10,034 bases of DNA from Acidimicrobiales bacterium (GCA_020439605.1 JAGQSI010000048.1:1-10034); one strand, 5' to 3'; shown: positions 1 to 7,459, counted from the stretch's first letter. A program made the numbers and translations. Notes: generated by a model not told the origin, from the letters alone.

Positions 1-51
1 GAGCCTTCGGGACTCAGTGTGTTGACCATGGATCTGGATGACCTGACATGA
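1..51 (+). CDS. 3' end of an upstream protein-coding gene (partial, unidentified)
   Basis: Frame 1 is open from the window edge to a TGA at 49-51 and encodes a 16-residue tail ending in ..TMDLDDLT. The other two forward frames hit stops before base 40. The TGA overlaps the ATG of the next gene in an ATGA arrangement, which is common in translationally coupled operons and appears twice more in this window. By synteny with mycobacteria the gene would be a NUDIX hydrolase (mutT4 position), but 16 residues cannot show this, so the function is unassigned. Confidence 0.45.
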   Translation, partial: EPSGLSVLTMDLDDLT

Positions 52-2039
52 GTCCACGTCCGTTGGTGTCAACCGTTGCGCGATTGGTCGCGGCGTTTGT
101 GGCCTTGACGGCGTTGGTCCTGGTCTTGCCCGCTACCTCTGAGCGTGCATCCTCCGCTGCTCTCCAACAAGAGATAGCGGTACCTCGCCTTTCGCTCATA
201 TCCCAGCCCACCTCTGTCGACGCCAATGACTCCTTTGTCTCGTTTCTCTCTGTGACCAACGCTCCCACTGCAACGGATCTTGTCGTGGACATATATGACC
301 GGGCCTTGGGTTCAGACCCACTCGGTGTTGCTCCCCCGTCGGGACCGGCTGCAACCTTTCCACCGGTTTCTCTCTCAATGTCTCCACAAGGTGAAGCCAC
401 CACAGGATTCTCGATTTCGCTCTATACCCGCGGGAACGCCAACCCGAACCCGGCTTGGGGCTATCGCATAGATGAGCCCGGCGTATATCCCTTGAGGCTT
501 CGACTTCGCGACGCCGAGGGCTCAACGCTGAGCGTGATGTACACGGTGCTCACCAGAAACCCAACCTCTGAGGACGAGCCGATAGAACCAACTTCGGTAT
601 CGCTACTGATAGATGCTCAGAACCCGCCTCCAACAAACCCTGCCGAGAGACGCTCAAACACCGGAGCGGATAAGGCACTTTTCGAACAGCTCGGCGTGGT
701 CCTGGAAAGCCTTGAGGCTCACGATGAGATTCCGGCAACATTTTCCCTCACACCGGACTCGCTGGTGCGTGCGGCAATGGACCCTGATCTCCAATCAGAC
801 ATGGGCCAACTACGCGAAGTGATCAGCGCCGAAAATAGAGACGTCCTCGATGCACCATACGTCAATATCGACCCGAGCGAATTGGTATCGGCAGGGTTGC
901 CCCATGAACTGACGTACCAACGAGACGCTGGGCGAGCCACTCTTGATTCACTACTTGAACCACCGCTGCAAGGCATATGGCGTCTCACAAGCAGAACAGA
1001 TTCCAAGACGCTCAACGAGCTGAGCAATCAAGGCATCTCTCGCGTAGTCCTGACCGAGGATGCCGTTAGGGACAAGGCCTCTCTTCGAGAACCCAGCCAA
1101 GTCATCACTTCTGAGAGCCCCGTTCGCACCGCATTTACCGGGCGCCAATTCGCCTTGAACCTCACCTCCCAGTCTGACCCGCTTCTGGCGGTTCATCTAC
1201 TGCTCGGCTCGCTCGCTAGCGCAGCTACTGAACGTACCGATGCCGCTCAGGTCATTGTGTCTGTGGATCCCACCACAGCTACGCCAGAGACTCTCGAAGC
1301 CTTGTTGAGCGGACTCGAAACTCCGTCGCCGTGGATCACCACCGCGAGGCTCGAGGTAATGCTTGACGTTGTGGCCACCGAACAGGCCAAGCTCACCAAT
1401 CCCTCAATAGAAGATCTCCAGAGCTACCCAGAGGAACTTCAAGAAGCTCGAGCGGACCTAGGCAGCTACTCGGCGATGGCTCAGGGATCAAATGAGCTCT
1501 CCAATGAATTCTCCAGAGATCTGGCGATGAGCGCAGCCATGGAACTGCCCATCGAATCAAGACTCGAAGATGTCCGAGAAACACAGCACCGTCTCAAAGA
1601 GCCCTTCAACTCCATCAATTTGCCGGAGGGTGACACGGTCACTCTTGGGGCTAGCGAAGCATCCGTTCCGGTGCCCATCGATTCCGATCTGAAGATTCCG
1701 GCAAAGGTCGTAATCCATCTCAGCTCAAATGATCGGCTTGCTTTTCCAACCAATCCCATTGTTCGCACACTTGAGCCGGGTCGAAACACCATCAATGTCC
1801 GTGTCCGAGCTCGCGCCAATGGCGACACTCCCATGGAAGTCTCCATTCGTACGCCAGATGATCGAGTTGTGCTCGCCGAGAGCCGCTACATCGTTCGTTC
1901 CACAGCAATGTCAGGCGTTGGGCTTGTACTCACCATCGGAGCCATGGCGTTTCTCGTTGTGTGGTGGGGACGACACATCTTCAGAGCACGCAAGAACTCT
2001 CGCGCCACCGCAAACACGCCAGATCACGCGAATATGTAA
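48..2039 (+). CDS. DUF6049-like secreted protein with C-terminal membrane anchor
   Basis: This 663-residue protein has an N-terminal signal sequence: a short basic start, then a hydrophobic run at about residues 10-28 and a small-residue region near SERASSA. A single hydrophobic helix lies at about 620-640 (GLVLTIGAMAFLVVWW), followed by a basic 23-residue tail. The body would therefore be outside the cytoplasm with a short cytoplasmic tail. Residues 45-170 look like a beta-rich domain, the stretch after residue 180 begins VSLLIDAQNPPP, and a second beta-rich domain (about 545-615) precedes the anchor. This architecture and the position upstream of kinase, sigM and trxBA fit the uncharacterised actinobacterial DUF6049 family (Rv3909 in M. 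tuberculosis), suspected to work in cell-envelope biology. The ATG at 48 overlaps the upstream stop, so no separate promoter is expected. The family call rests on architecture and synteny; the molecular function is unknown. Confidence 0.75.
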   Translation: MSPRPLVSTVARLVAAFVALTALVLVLPATSERASSAALQQEIAVPRLSLISQPTSVDANDSFVSFLSVTNAPTATDLVVDIYDRALGSDPLGVAPPSGPAATFPPVSLSMSPQGEATTGFSISLYTRGNANPNPAWGYRIDEPGVYPLRLRLRDAEGSTLSVMYTVLTRNPTSEDEPIEPTSVSLLIDAQNPPPTNPAERRSNTGADKALFEQLGVVLESLEAHDEIPATFSLTPDSLVRAAMDPDLQSDMGQLREVISAENRDVLDAPYVNIDPSELVSAGLPHELTYQRDAGRATLDSLLEPPLQGIWRLTSRTDSKTLNELSNQGISRVVLTEDAVRDKASLREPSQVITSESPVRTAFTGRQFALNLTSQSDPLLAVHLLLGSLASAATERTDAAQVIVSVDPTTATPETLEALLSGLETPSPWITTARLEVMLDVVATEQAKLTNPSIEDLQSYPEELQEARADLGSYSAMAQGSNELSNEFSRDLAMSAAMELPIESRLEDVRETQHRLKEPFNSINLPEGDTVTLGASEASVPVPIDSDLKIPAKVVIHLSSNDRLAFPTNPIVRTLEPGRNTINVRVRARANGDTPMEVSIRTPDDRVVLAESRYIVRSTAMSGVGLVLTIGAMAFLVVWWGRHIFRARKNSRATANTPDHANM

Positions 2040-2096
2040 CTATTCCCCGTCTGGTCTGGTCTGAACACCAATCCCCTCATAACACCCGGAGTAAAT

Positions 2097-2933
2097 ATGC
2101 CAGTGAAGATCGTCACCGATAGTGCAGCGGATCTCACCCCGGAACAAGCACGCGACAACGACGTCACCGTTGTTCCCCTTACTATTCGCTTCGGTGACGA
2201 CGAGTACGTGGACGGCGTGGACCTCGATGCTCAGGGCTTTTACGACAAGATGGCTGCAACCGACGTGCTTCCCGCTACCGCAGCCCCGTCTCCAGGTGCT
2301 TTCGAGCAAGCGTTTCGTGATGCTGGCGCAAACGGGGACCCCGTTGTGTGCATCAATCTTTCAAGCGCCTTGTCTGCAACCATGCAGTCCGCTCAAACCG
2401 CAGCAAAGGCGATCGGTGATGAGATCAACCTGCACGTCGTGGACTCAAGGTCCATAACCGGAGGACAAGGTCTTCAGGTTCTAGCCGCAGCCAAAGCCGC
2501 CCAAGAAGGTGCTTCAGCTGAGGAGATCGTGGCACTGGTGGAGAGCCTCTCAACACGAACCAAGGTCTTCGGTGCCTTGAACACCTTGGACAATTTGAAA
2601 AAGGGTGGTCGCATAGGCGGGGCCGAAGCCATGATCGGTTCAATGCTCTCCATCAAGCCCATCATCGATATCTCCTCAGGTTCGGTGGAAAAGGCTGGCA
2701 AGCCACGGACTCGTTCGAAGGCTTTTGCTTGGCTACGCGATCGGCTTTTTGAGGCCGGCGAGGTAGAGAACTTGGCGGTCCTTCACGGCTGCGCCGATGA
2801 CTTCGAAGAACTCATCGAGTTGATCTCACCGCGTTATTCACGTGATCAGATCACCGTTTGGACTATCGGACCGATTATCGGAAGCCATGGCGGCCCTGGC
2901 GTGGCCGGCCTTGTGTGGCAAGAACCCGCGTAG
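2097..2933 (+). CDS. DegV family fatty-acid-binding protein
   Basis: This cytoplasmic protein of 278 residues is full length for DegV/FakB-type proteins, which bind a fatty acid and, in Firmicutes, present it to a fatty acid kinase. Motifs appear in family order: IVTDSAADL at 5-13, the TxxPSP-type loop at 61-66, NLSSALS at 87-93, VVDSRSITGGQG at 114-125, the hallmark LDNLKKGGRIGGAEA at 164-178 with the following SMLSIKPI, the K-x-RTRSKA segment at 202-209, and the C-terminal GPIIGSHGGPGVAGL at 258-272. The ATG at 2097 is preceded by GGAG at 2088-2091 with a five-base gap. It lies 57 bases after the DUF6049-like gene and 8 bases before the kinase start, so it is probably cotranscribed. No FakA-like kinase subunit is in the window, so the partner is unknown. 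The placement is odd because murJ/mviN usually sits here. Confidence 0.93.
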   Translation: MPVKIVTDSAADLTPEQARDNDVTVVPLTIRFGDDEYVDGVDLDAQGFYDKMAATDVLPATAAPSPGAFEQAFRDAGANGDPVVCINLSSALSATMQSAQTAAKAIGDEINLHVVDSRSITGGQGLQVLAAAKAAQEGASAEEIVALVESLSTRTKVFGALNTLDNLKKGGRIGGAEAMIGSMLSIKPIIDISSGSVEKAGKPRTRSKAFAWLRDRLFEAGEVENLAVLHGCADDFEELIELISPRYSRDQITVWTIGPIIGSHGGPGVAGLVWQEPA

Positions 2934-2941
2934 CCGGGTCT

Positions 2942-4561
2942 GTGAACCAGCCAGAAGAACAAGTAACTACAAATCTGACCCAGGACCTTCGGGGCCACCT
3001 GCTCAACGGTCGATACCGCCTAGAACGCCCTATTGCCTCAGGAGGCATGGCGCAGGTGTGGGAGGCGCTGGACCAGAATCTGTCGCGCCGTGTCGCGGTA
3101 AAGATTCTTCACAATCATCTAGCTAGCGACCCGAGCTTCGTTCAGCGCTTTCGTACTGAGGCGCTCACCGCGGCACGCCTCAGTCATCCGGCCATCGTTT
3201 CGGTCTATGACACCGTCTCAGAAAACCATCTCGAAGCCATAGTCATGGAGCTGGTCCACGGCACCACCATGCGCGCCGAGCTCGATACTCATGGACCGAT
3301 GAAAGTGCCAACAGCTCTGGCGATTGGCGTGCAGGTTTGTGAGGCACTCAGCGCTGCGCACCAGAGCGGTCTCGTGCACCGTGACATCAAACCAGCCAAC
3401 ATCTTGCTCTCCGTGGACGGTCGAGTACTGGTCACGGATTTTGGTATCGCAAAGCCAAGTGATGGGTCTGACCTGACCGCTGCTGGATCAATGATCGGTA
3501 CACCCAAGTACCTGGCTCCGGAACAGGTTGTGGGCAAGAGTGTTGATTCACGAGCCGATCTCTATGCACTTGGCGTAGTTCTCTATGAGGCCATCGCTGG
3601 AGTGCCACCGTTTCTTGCCGAGAACGACACCGCTACAGCACTGGCACGTCTGCACCACGATGCTGAACCATTGAGAGATCTCAGACCCGACGTCTCTCCC
3701 GGTGTGGAAGCACTCATAGCTCAGGCAATGCGGCGCAACCCTGACGAACGTTTCACGACTGCGGCTGCTCTACGCAACGCGTTGGTTGGGGTAGCCACCG
3801 AGCCAGACAATGCCTCGCCACGTCGGTCTCCGAGTTTGTCCCCACCCGCGCTATCTACCTCCACAAACACTCGAGTAGATGCCTCAGACACTGCTCATCC
3901 AACGGGCACTCCGATAGCAGCGGAGCCGCACCCCGGTGCCCAGGTAGTTGCTGGTCCCGTAGATGCGTCGAAGGACGACACGTTTATGGATGCGGCCTAC
4001 ATGGATGAACCCGAGGTGACGCCCAGACGCCGCTTCAGATGGCTTGTAGTCGCGGTCGTGTTTGTCCTGGTTGGTGCTATCGCTGCTCTAGCGCTTCGGC
4101 CAAATGCCGGACCATCTACCGATTCTTCGTTGATTTCAACAGTTTCGGTGTTCGACCCACCTCCCGGAGATGGAACTGAACACGATCAAGAAGCTGAGCG
4201 GGTAGTCGATGGAGACCCAACCACGATGTGGTCCAGCGAGACCTACCGTGATCCTGTTGGTCTAGGTGGTAAGGGTGGAGTCGGGCTAGTTGTGTCGCTT
4301 GAGAATTCACAAGACGTGAAGGGCATCAACCTGAACTCACCAGAAAGCGGATGGTCAGTTCAGGTGTACACGGTTCAGGGAAGTGCTCCATCCGATCTTG
4401 AGAGTTGGGGTTCTGCCGTGTCCTCAATTACTGACGCTTCGTCAGGATTGACTGCTCTTCGCTTCGACCCCTTGATTGCCGACCACGTCTTGTTGTGGTT
4501 TACCCGTCTCCCAGAATCAGGGGCGATGAAAGTGTTAGAGGTTACGGTTATTGCTCAATGA
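2942..4561 (+). CDS. Transmembrane Ser/Thr protein kinase with MviN-type ectodomain
   Basis: I chose the GTG at 2942 (539 residues), 8 bases after the degV stop. An ATG at 2858 is in frame but would overlap degV by 76 bases and add 28 Arg/Trp-rich residues unlike any kinase. The PknB-type kinase domain (about 25-283) looks complete: glycine-rich loop ASGGMAQV (32-39), VAVK lysine K54, helix-C glutamate E73, HRDIKPAN with catalytic D148 and N153, DFG at 166-168, and APE at 192-194. T179, S183 and T187 lie in the activation loop. A Pro/Ser/Thr-rich linker (284-362) leads to one membrane helix (367-385). The outer domain (about 400-539) starts VFDPPPGDGTEH, then DGDPTTMWSSETY and GGVGL, resembling the discoidin-like C-terminal domain of mycobacterial MviN (Rv3910). 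The ligand is unknown. The stop overlaps the sigma-factor ATG (ATGA), implying coupling. Confidence 0.93.
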   Translation: MNQPEEQVTTNLTQDLRGHLLNGRYRLERPIASGGMAQVWEALDQNLSRRVAVKILHNHLASDPSFVQRFRTEALTAARLSHPAIVSVYDTVSENHLEAIVMELVHGTTMRAELDTHGPMKVPTALAIGVQVCEALSAAHQSGLVHRDIKPANILLSVDGRVLVTDFGIAKPSDGSDLTAAGSMIGTPKYLAPEQVVGKSVDSRADLYALGVVLYEAIAGVPPFLAENDTATALARLHHDAEPLRDLRPDVSPGVEALIAQAMRRNPDERFTTAAALRNALVGVATEPDNASPRRSPSLSPPALSTSTNTRVDASDTAHPTGTPIAAEPHPGAQVVAGPVDASKDDTFMDAAYMDEPEVTPRRRFRWLVVAVVFVLVGAIAALALRPNAGPSTDSSLISTVSVFDPPPGDGTEHDQEAERVVDGDPTTMWSSETYRDPVGLGGKGGVGLVVSLENSQDVKGINLNSPESGWSVQVYTVQGSAPSDLESWGSAVSSITDASSGLTALRFDPLIADHVLLWFTRLPESGAMKVLEVTVIAQ

Positions 4562-5148
4562 CACCTTTTACCGGCGAAGATGACGGCCTGATCAGCCTTG
4601 CCAAACAAGGTGACAAACGAGCGCTGGAACAGCTACTGCGCGAAATCCAGCCACATGTATATGGCGTGTGTCGGCGTATCACCACCAACGACGCAGATGC
4701 TCTGGACGCTACCCAAAACGCTCTGATCTCAATCGTTCGAGCTATCAGCGACTTCGATGGCCGCTCCAAGTTCTCAAGCTGGTGCTACCGGATAGCGACC
4801 AACTCTGCGCTCGATGAACTACGTCGACAAAAGCGCCATCGGTCCCCCGTTTCGATCGATTCCACGGAATATGTGGGCGAGCCCGCGGATCACCATGCAA
4901 CCGACGCGTTTGGCCAAGTTGAGGATCGTTACGAGATTGATCTCGCTCTGGGCGAACTTTCTGGTGACTTTCGCGCTGCGGTGGTACTACGAGATCTGTG
5001 CCAACTCGACTACAACGAGATCGCCGAGGTTCTTGAGATCGCCCCCGGGACAGTCCGGTCGCGTATCGCAAGGGCCCGCGCCCAGCTAGCCGAGAAGCTC
5101 TCCGGGAACCAACCCGGTACCTCCCAACGTCCTACTAGCGCATCATGA
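4558..5148 (+). CDS. sigM: ECF RNA polymerase sigma factor, SigM-like
   Basis: This is a sigma-70 family factor of the extracytoplasmic-function type, 196 residues from the ATG at 4558. A longer in-frame start at 4495 would run 63 bases into the kinase and add no conserved sequence. Region 2 spans about 22-92: DALDATQNALISIVRAI fits 2.2 and FSSWCYRIATNSALDELRRQ fits 2.3-2.4. Region 4 spans about 129-181, with the helix-turn-helix DYNEIAEVLEIAPGTVRSRIARAR at 151-174. A polar linker (95-125) joins them. The gene overlaps both neighbours by ATGA and has no evident Shine-Dalgarno, so translation is probably coupled to the kinase. The symbol follows the conserved order sigM, anti-sigma, trxB, trxA; orthology was not tested. 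In Corynebacterium glutamicum SigM controls disulphide-stress genes including thioredoxin genes, which fits the promoter signatures downstream. Confidence 0.92.
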   Translation: MTPFTGEDDGLISLAKQGDKRALEQLLREIQPHVYGVCRRITTNDADALDATQNALISIVRAISDFDGRSKFSSWCYRIATNSALDELRRQKRHRSPVSIDSTEYVGEPADHHATDAFGQVEDRYEIDLALGELSGDFRAAVVLRDLCQLDYNEIAEVLEIAPGTVRSRIARARAQLAEKLSGNQPGTSQRPTSAS

Positions 5149-5978
5149 AACCTGTAGATCTCACCCCTGACTCAGACGAAACACTCAGTGCCGCGCTTGA
5201 CGGCGAACTGAATTCAGATCTCAGCGCGCAGGTACTTGCCAACCCGGCCAATTCCGAACGGCTAGCCACCTTCAAGGAGATAACAAGCAAGGTTGGCAAG
5301 CAAGTGGACCCACTCGAAGACCCAGACGCGCAGCGCCTCATTGACCAAGCCCTAATGGCAGAAGTGGTGACCATGTCTCCAAGAGCAAGACGCGGCCCTG
5401 CACCACAGCTGGTCGCCGCGGCAGTTGTGGCGTTGGTTGCCATTGGTCTGGGCCTCGTGTGGAGCGGTCGTGACTCGAACAATGACGTACAAACTGCGCA
5501 GAGCGCCGAGCGCGAAACCTCTCAGTCGGACGAGATTTTCGGAGGGCACGGCTCATCTGAGAAATCCGGCTCCCAAGGTCCAGCTGCAGAATCTGGGGAC
5601 GAATCCACAGCAGGTGTCACAACCGACGGTGCTACTGCCAACGCTGATCCTGGCCCGGTTGTAGACCTTGGCACCTTTACAAACGCAGACGCCCTTAGAG
5701 AAGCCCTTGCTGTTTCATTTCCAGCAGAACTCTCGCTAACGAGCAAGTCAGCAGGGGCTGCGCCGGCGCAATCACAGATAGACCGCTGTGCCAAACAGCT
5801 TGAAGTAACCCTGAAGATTGCTGGAACTTCCACAAATGTTGGCTACTCATTGGTTGGAGATCAGTCGGTTCTTGTGTACGAATTCCAGATCGATTCATAC
5901 AAGGACGCCACCCCAACCACCTTGGTCGCGGCCGTCGGAGCCGATGCTTGCAACCAGGTTGCGATATTTGAGCGTTAG
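5145..5978 (+). CDS. Probable single-pass anti-sigma factor of the SigM-like protein
   Basis: This 277-residue protein has one membrane helix (about 87-106, LVAAAVVALVAIGLGLVW), a cytoplasmic N-terminal part of about 85 residues and an outer part of about 170 residues. The start ATG overlaps the sigma stop (ATGA), the classic sigma/anti-sigma arrangement. The N-terminal segment LSAALDGELNSDLSAQV followed by an ERLATFKEI helix resembles the helical sigma-binding fold of anti-sigma factors, but it has no cysteines at all, so the zinc motif HxxxCxxC of the ZAS group is missing. After the membrane come a low-complexity Ser/Gly/Glu/Asp region (about 110-170) and a small domain (about 172-277) holding the protein's only two cysteines, C215 and C269, possibly a disulphide pair. 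The position equals that of RsmA (Rv3912) in M. tuberculosis. The anti-sigma role is inferred from position, topology and the N-terminal pattern. Confidence 0.72.
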   Translation: MKPVDLTPDSDETLSAALDGELNSDLSAQVLANPANSERLATFKEITSKVGKQVDPLEDPDAQRLIDQALMAEVVTMSPRARRGPAPQLVAAAVVALVAIGLGLVWSGRDSNNDVQTAQSAERETSQSDEIFGGHGSSEKSGSQGPAAESGDESTAGVTTDGATANADPGPVVDLGTFTNADALREALAVSFPAELSLTSKSAGAAPAQSQIDRCAKQLEVTLKIAGTSTNVGYSLVGDQSVLVYEFQIDSYKDATPTTLVAAVGADACNQVAIFER

Positions 5979-6021
5979 CGTCATAGAGACAAGTGACGCC
6001 GGTTAGGTAGGGTCTATCCCT

Positions 6022-6372
6022 ATGGCAACACCGACCCCAGCACCCAAACGACCGATGTCGGGTGGGGTGATCCCCCAAGAATGGCCGGCTCAAGCCGCAG
6101 ACACCATTGTCGACACCATTGCCAAGGTTCGTGATCGCACCACAAAACCTGCGATTGTCGCTGCTCGCGCCATCGTTTATGGCCTACTGGTTGTGATCGT
6201 GGCGTCTACTGCGCTCATTCTGGCGTTGGTTCTCATCGTGCGTCTTTGGGCCAACTATGTGCCAGGCCACATCTGGATCATCTACGCGATCTTTGCTGTC
6301 GTGTTCTCCACCGCCGGGCTGATATTGCTTCGTAGGGCCAACGCGCCGGCTCCGCCAACCCAGAATTCATAA
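6022..6372 (+). CDS. Small two-helix membrane protein of unknown function
   Basis: The protein has 116 residues: a soluble, proline-containing N-terminus (1-45), two hydrophobic helices at about 50-74 (IVYGLLVVIVASTALILALVL) and 83-103 (HIWIIYAIFAVVFSTAGLIL), and a short polar tail with LLRR after the second helix. Both termini are probably cytoplasmic. The start is supported by GGTAGGG at 6006-6012, nine bases upstream of the ATG. It lies 43 bases after the anti-sigma gene and 61 before trxB, on the same strand. No catalytic residues or known motif are visible. The TM hairpin could recall holin-like or accessory subunits, but nothing specific supports that. It may belong to the sigma operon or to the thioredoxin unit. 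Confidence 0.72.
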   Translation: MATPTPAPKRPMSGGVIPQEWPAQAADTIVDTIAKVRDRTTKPAIVAARAIVYGLLVVIVASTALILALVLIVRLWANYVPGHIWIIYAIFAVVFSTAGLILLRRANAPAPPTQNS

Positions 6373-6374
6373 CC

Positions 6375-6402
6375 GGGAACGAATCAGTCGATCTTGGTGT
6401 TG
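6375..6402 (+). promoter_or_regulatory. ECF-type (SigR/SigH/SigM-like) promoter of trxB
   Basis: GGGAAC at 6375-6380 and GTTG at 6399-6402 are separated by exactly 18 bases. Streptomyces SigR, mycobacterial SigH and corynebacterial SigM recognise a GGGAA[T/C], 17-19 bases, GTT pattern, and thioredoxin genes are among their known targets. Transcription would start near 6408, leaving a leader of about 25 bases that includes the CGGAG ribosome site at 6422-6426 before the trxB GTG at 6434. Confidence 0.65.
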
Positions 6403-6433
6403 ACCTGAATCCCCCACTTCACGGAGTAATGCT

Positions 6434-7396
6434 GTGCCAAGCACCCACAAAGTTGTAATCATCGGTTCTGGTCCAGCCGGACTTACCGCGGCCATCTACA
6501 CCGCTCGTGCCAACCTCGAGCCCCTACTCCTTGAGGGCGAGCCATCGTCCACGTCAGATCAGCCTGGTGGTCAGCTCATGTTGACCACCGAGGTAGAGAA
6601 CTTCCCTGGCTTTCCAGAGGGCGTCATGGGCCCTGAGTTGATGGAAAACTTCAGAGCTCAAGCCATCCGGTTTGGAACTGACGCCCGTCAGGAGAAGGTA
6701 TCCAAGGTGGACTTCTCACAGCGGCCCTTCAAGATCTGGGTTGGAGATCCCGAGGCGCCTGAGCCAACCTACCTAGCGCAAAGCGTGATCGTCTCCACTG
6801 GCGCTCGCTCGTTGATGCTCAATCTTGAACGCGAACGTGAACTCATCGGCCACGGTGTCTCAACCTGCGCAACATGCGATGGCTTCTTCTTCCGTGACCA
6901 TCACATCGCGGTAGTTGGCGGCGGAGACTCTGCCGTTGAGGAGGCCAGTTTCCTGTCCAAGTTCGCGGCCAAGGTCACTCTCATTCATCGCCGAGATGAA
7001 CTTAGAGCCTCCAAAATCATGCAGGACAGAGCTTTTGCCAACCCCAAAATTGAGATGGCTTGGAACACCGAGGTCGTTGAGATCCACGGCGACACCAAAC
7101 TCGCTGGCGTGACACTCAAGGACACAACCACAGGCGAAACCCGTGAACTTGATGTCACAGGGCTCTTCGTGGCTATTGGTCACAGACCAAACAGTGACCT
7201 GTTCGCGGACATCTTGGACCGTGACGAGAACGGCTACCTCATAACCGGCCCTGGTTCTTACACCAATATTGAAGGCGTCTTTGCCTGCGGTGACGTTCAG
7301 GACCACACCTACCGCCAAGCCATCACCGCATCCGGCTCAGGCTGCATGGCAGCCATCGACGCCGAGCGTTGGCTCGAAGCTCAAGAAGATCATTAG
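6434..7396 (+). CDS. trxB: Thioredoxin-disulphide reductase
   Basis: This cytoplasmic flavoenzyme uses NADPH to reduce thioredoxin. The 320 residues match the normal bacterial low-molecular-weight TrxB length. Visible motifs are the FAD-binding VVIIGSGPAGLTAA (7-20), the GGQL and EVENFPGF segments (45-60), the redox pair CATC (C145, C148) followed by DG, the NADP-binding VGGGDSAVEEA (161-171), the HRRDELRAS motif (185-193), GLFVAIGHRPNS (243-254) and the C-terminal FAD motif VFACGDVQD (282-290) with YRQAITASGSGCMAA. The start is GTG at 6434, seven bases after the CGGAG ribosome site; an ATG at 6429 is out of frame and hits a stop within ten codons. An ECF-type promoter lies immediately upstream. 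It pairs with trxA 63 bases downstream. Confidence 0.97.
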   Translation: MPSTHKVVIIGSGPAGLTAAIYTARANLEPLLLEGEPSSTSDQPGGQLMLTTEVENFPGFPEGVMGPELMENFRAQAIRFGTDARQEKVSKVDFSQRPFKIWVGDPEAPEPTYLAQSVIVSTGARSLMLNLERERELIGHGVSTCATCDGFFFRDHHIAVVGGGDSAVEEASFLSKFAAKVTLIHRRDELRASKIMQDRAFANPKIEMAWNTEVVEIHGDTKLAGVTLKDTTTGETRELDVTGLFVAIGHRPNSDLFADILDRDENGYLITGPGSYTNIEGVFACGDVQDHTYRQAITASGSGCMAAIDAERWLEAQEDH

Positions 7397-7405
7397 CAAC
7401 ATTTC

Positions 7406-7433
7406 GGGAATCTCCTAGCCCTGAGACGGGTTA
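7406..7433 (+). promoter_or_regulatory. ECF-type (SigR/SigH/SigM-like) promoter of trxA
   Basis: GGGAAT at 7406-7411 and GTTA at 7430-7433 are separated by exactly 18 bases, the same geometry as the site before trxB. GGGAAT is the -35 form typical of Streptomyces SigR. A start near 7439 would give a leader of about 21 bases containing AAGGAG (7447-7452), seven bases before the trxA ATG. trxA may therefore be transcribed both from here and by read-through from trxB. Confidence 0.65.
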
Positions 7434-7459
7434 CATTCCCATAACCAAGGAGTACCAAT

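Noticed and set aside
2858..2941. Upstream ATG start for the kinase
   Set aside because: It would overlap degV by 76 bases and add an Arg/Trp-rich stretch that is degV read in another frame.
6008..6013. TAGGGT as a -10 box for the small membrane protein gene
   Set aside because: No matching -35 is found about 17 bases upstream, and the bases overlap the likely ribosome site.
6400..6430. TTGACC before trxB as a sigma-70 type promoter
   Set aside because: The only -10 candidate, AGTAAT at 6425-6430, has a 19-base spacer and would start transcription after the GTG; the ECF-type signature fits better.
6860..7318. 152-codon reverse-strand frame opposite trxB
   Set aside because: It lies wholly within the well-supported trxB coding region, is antisense to it, and has no ribosome site or recognisable motif; it is a shadow of trxB codon use.
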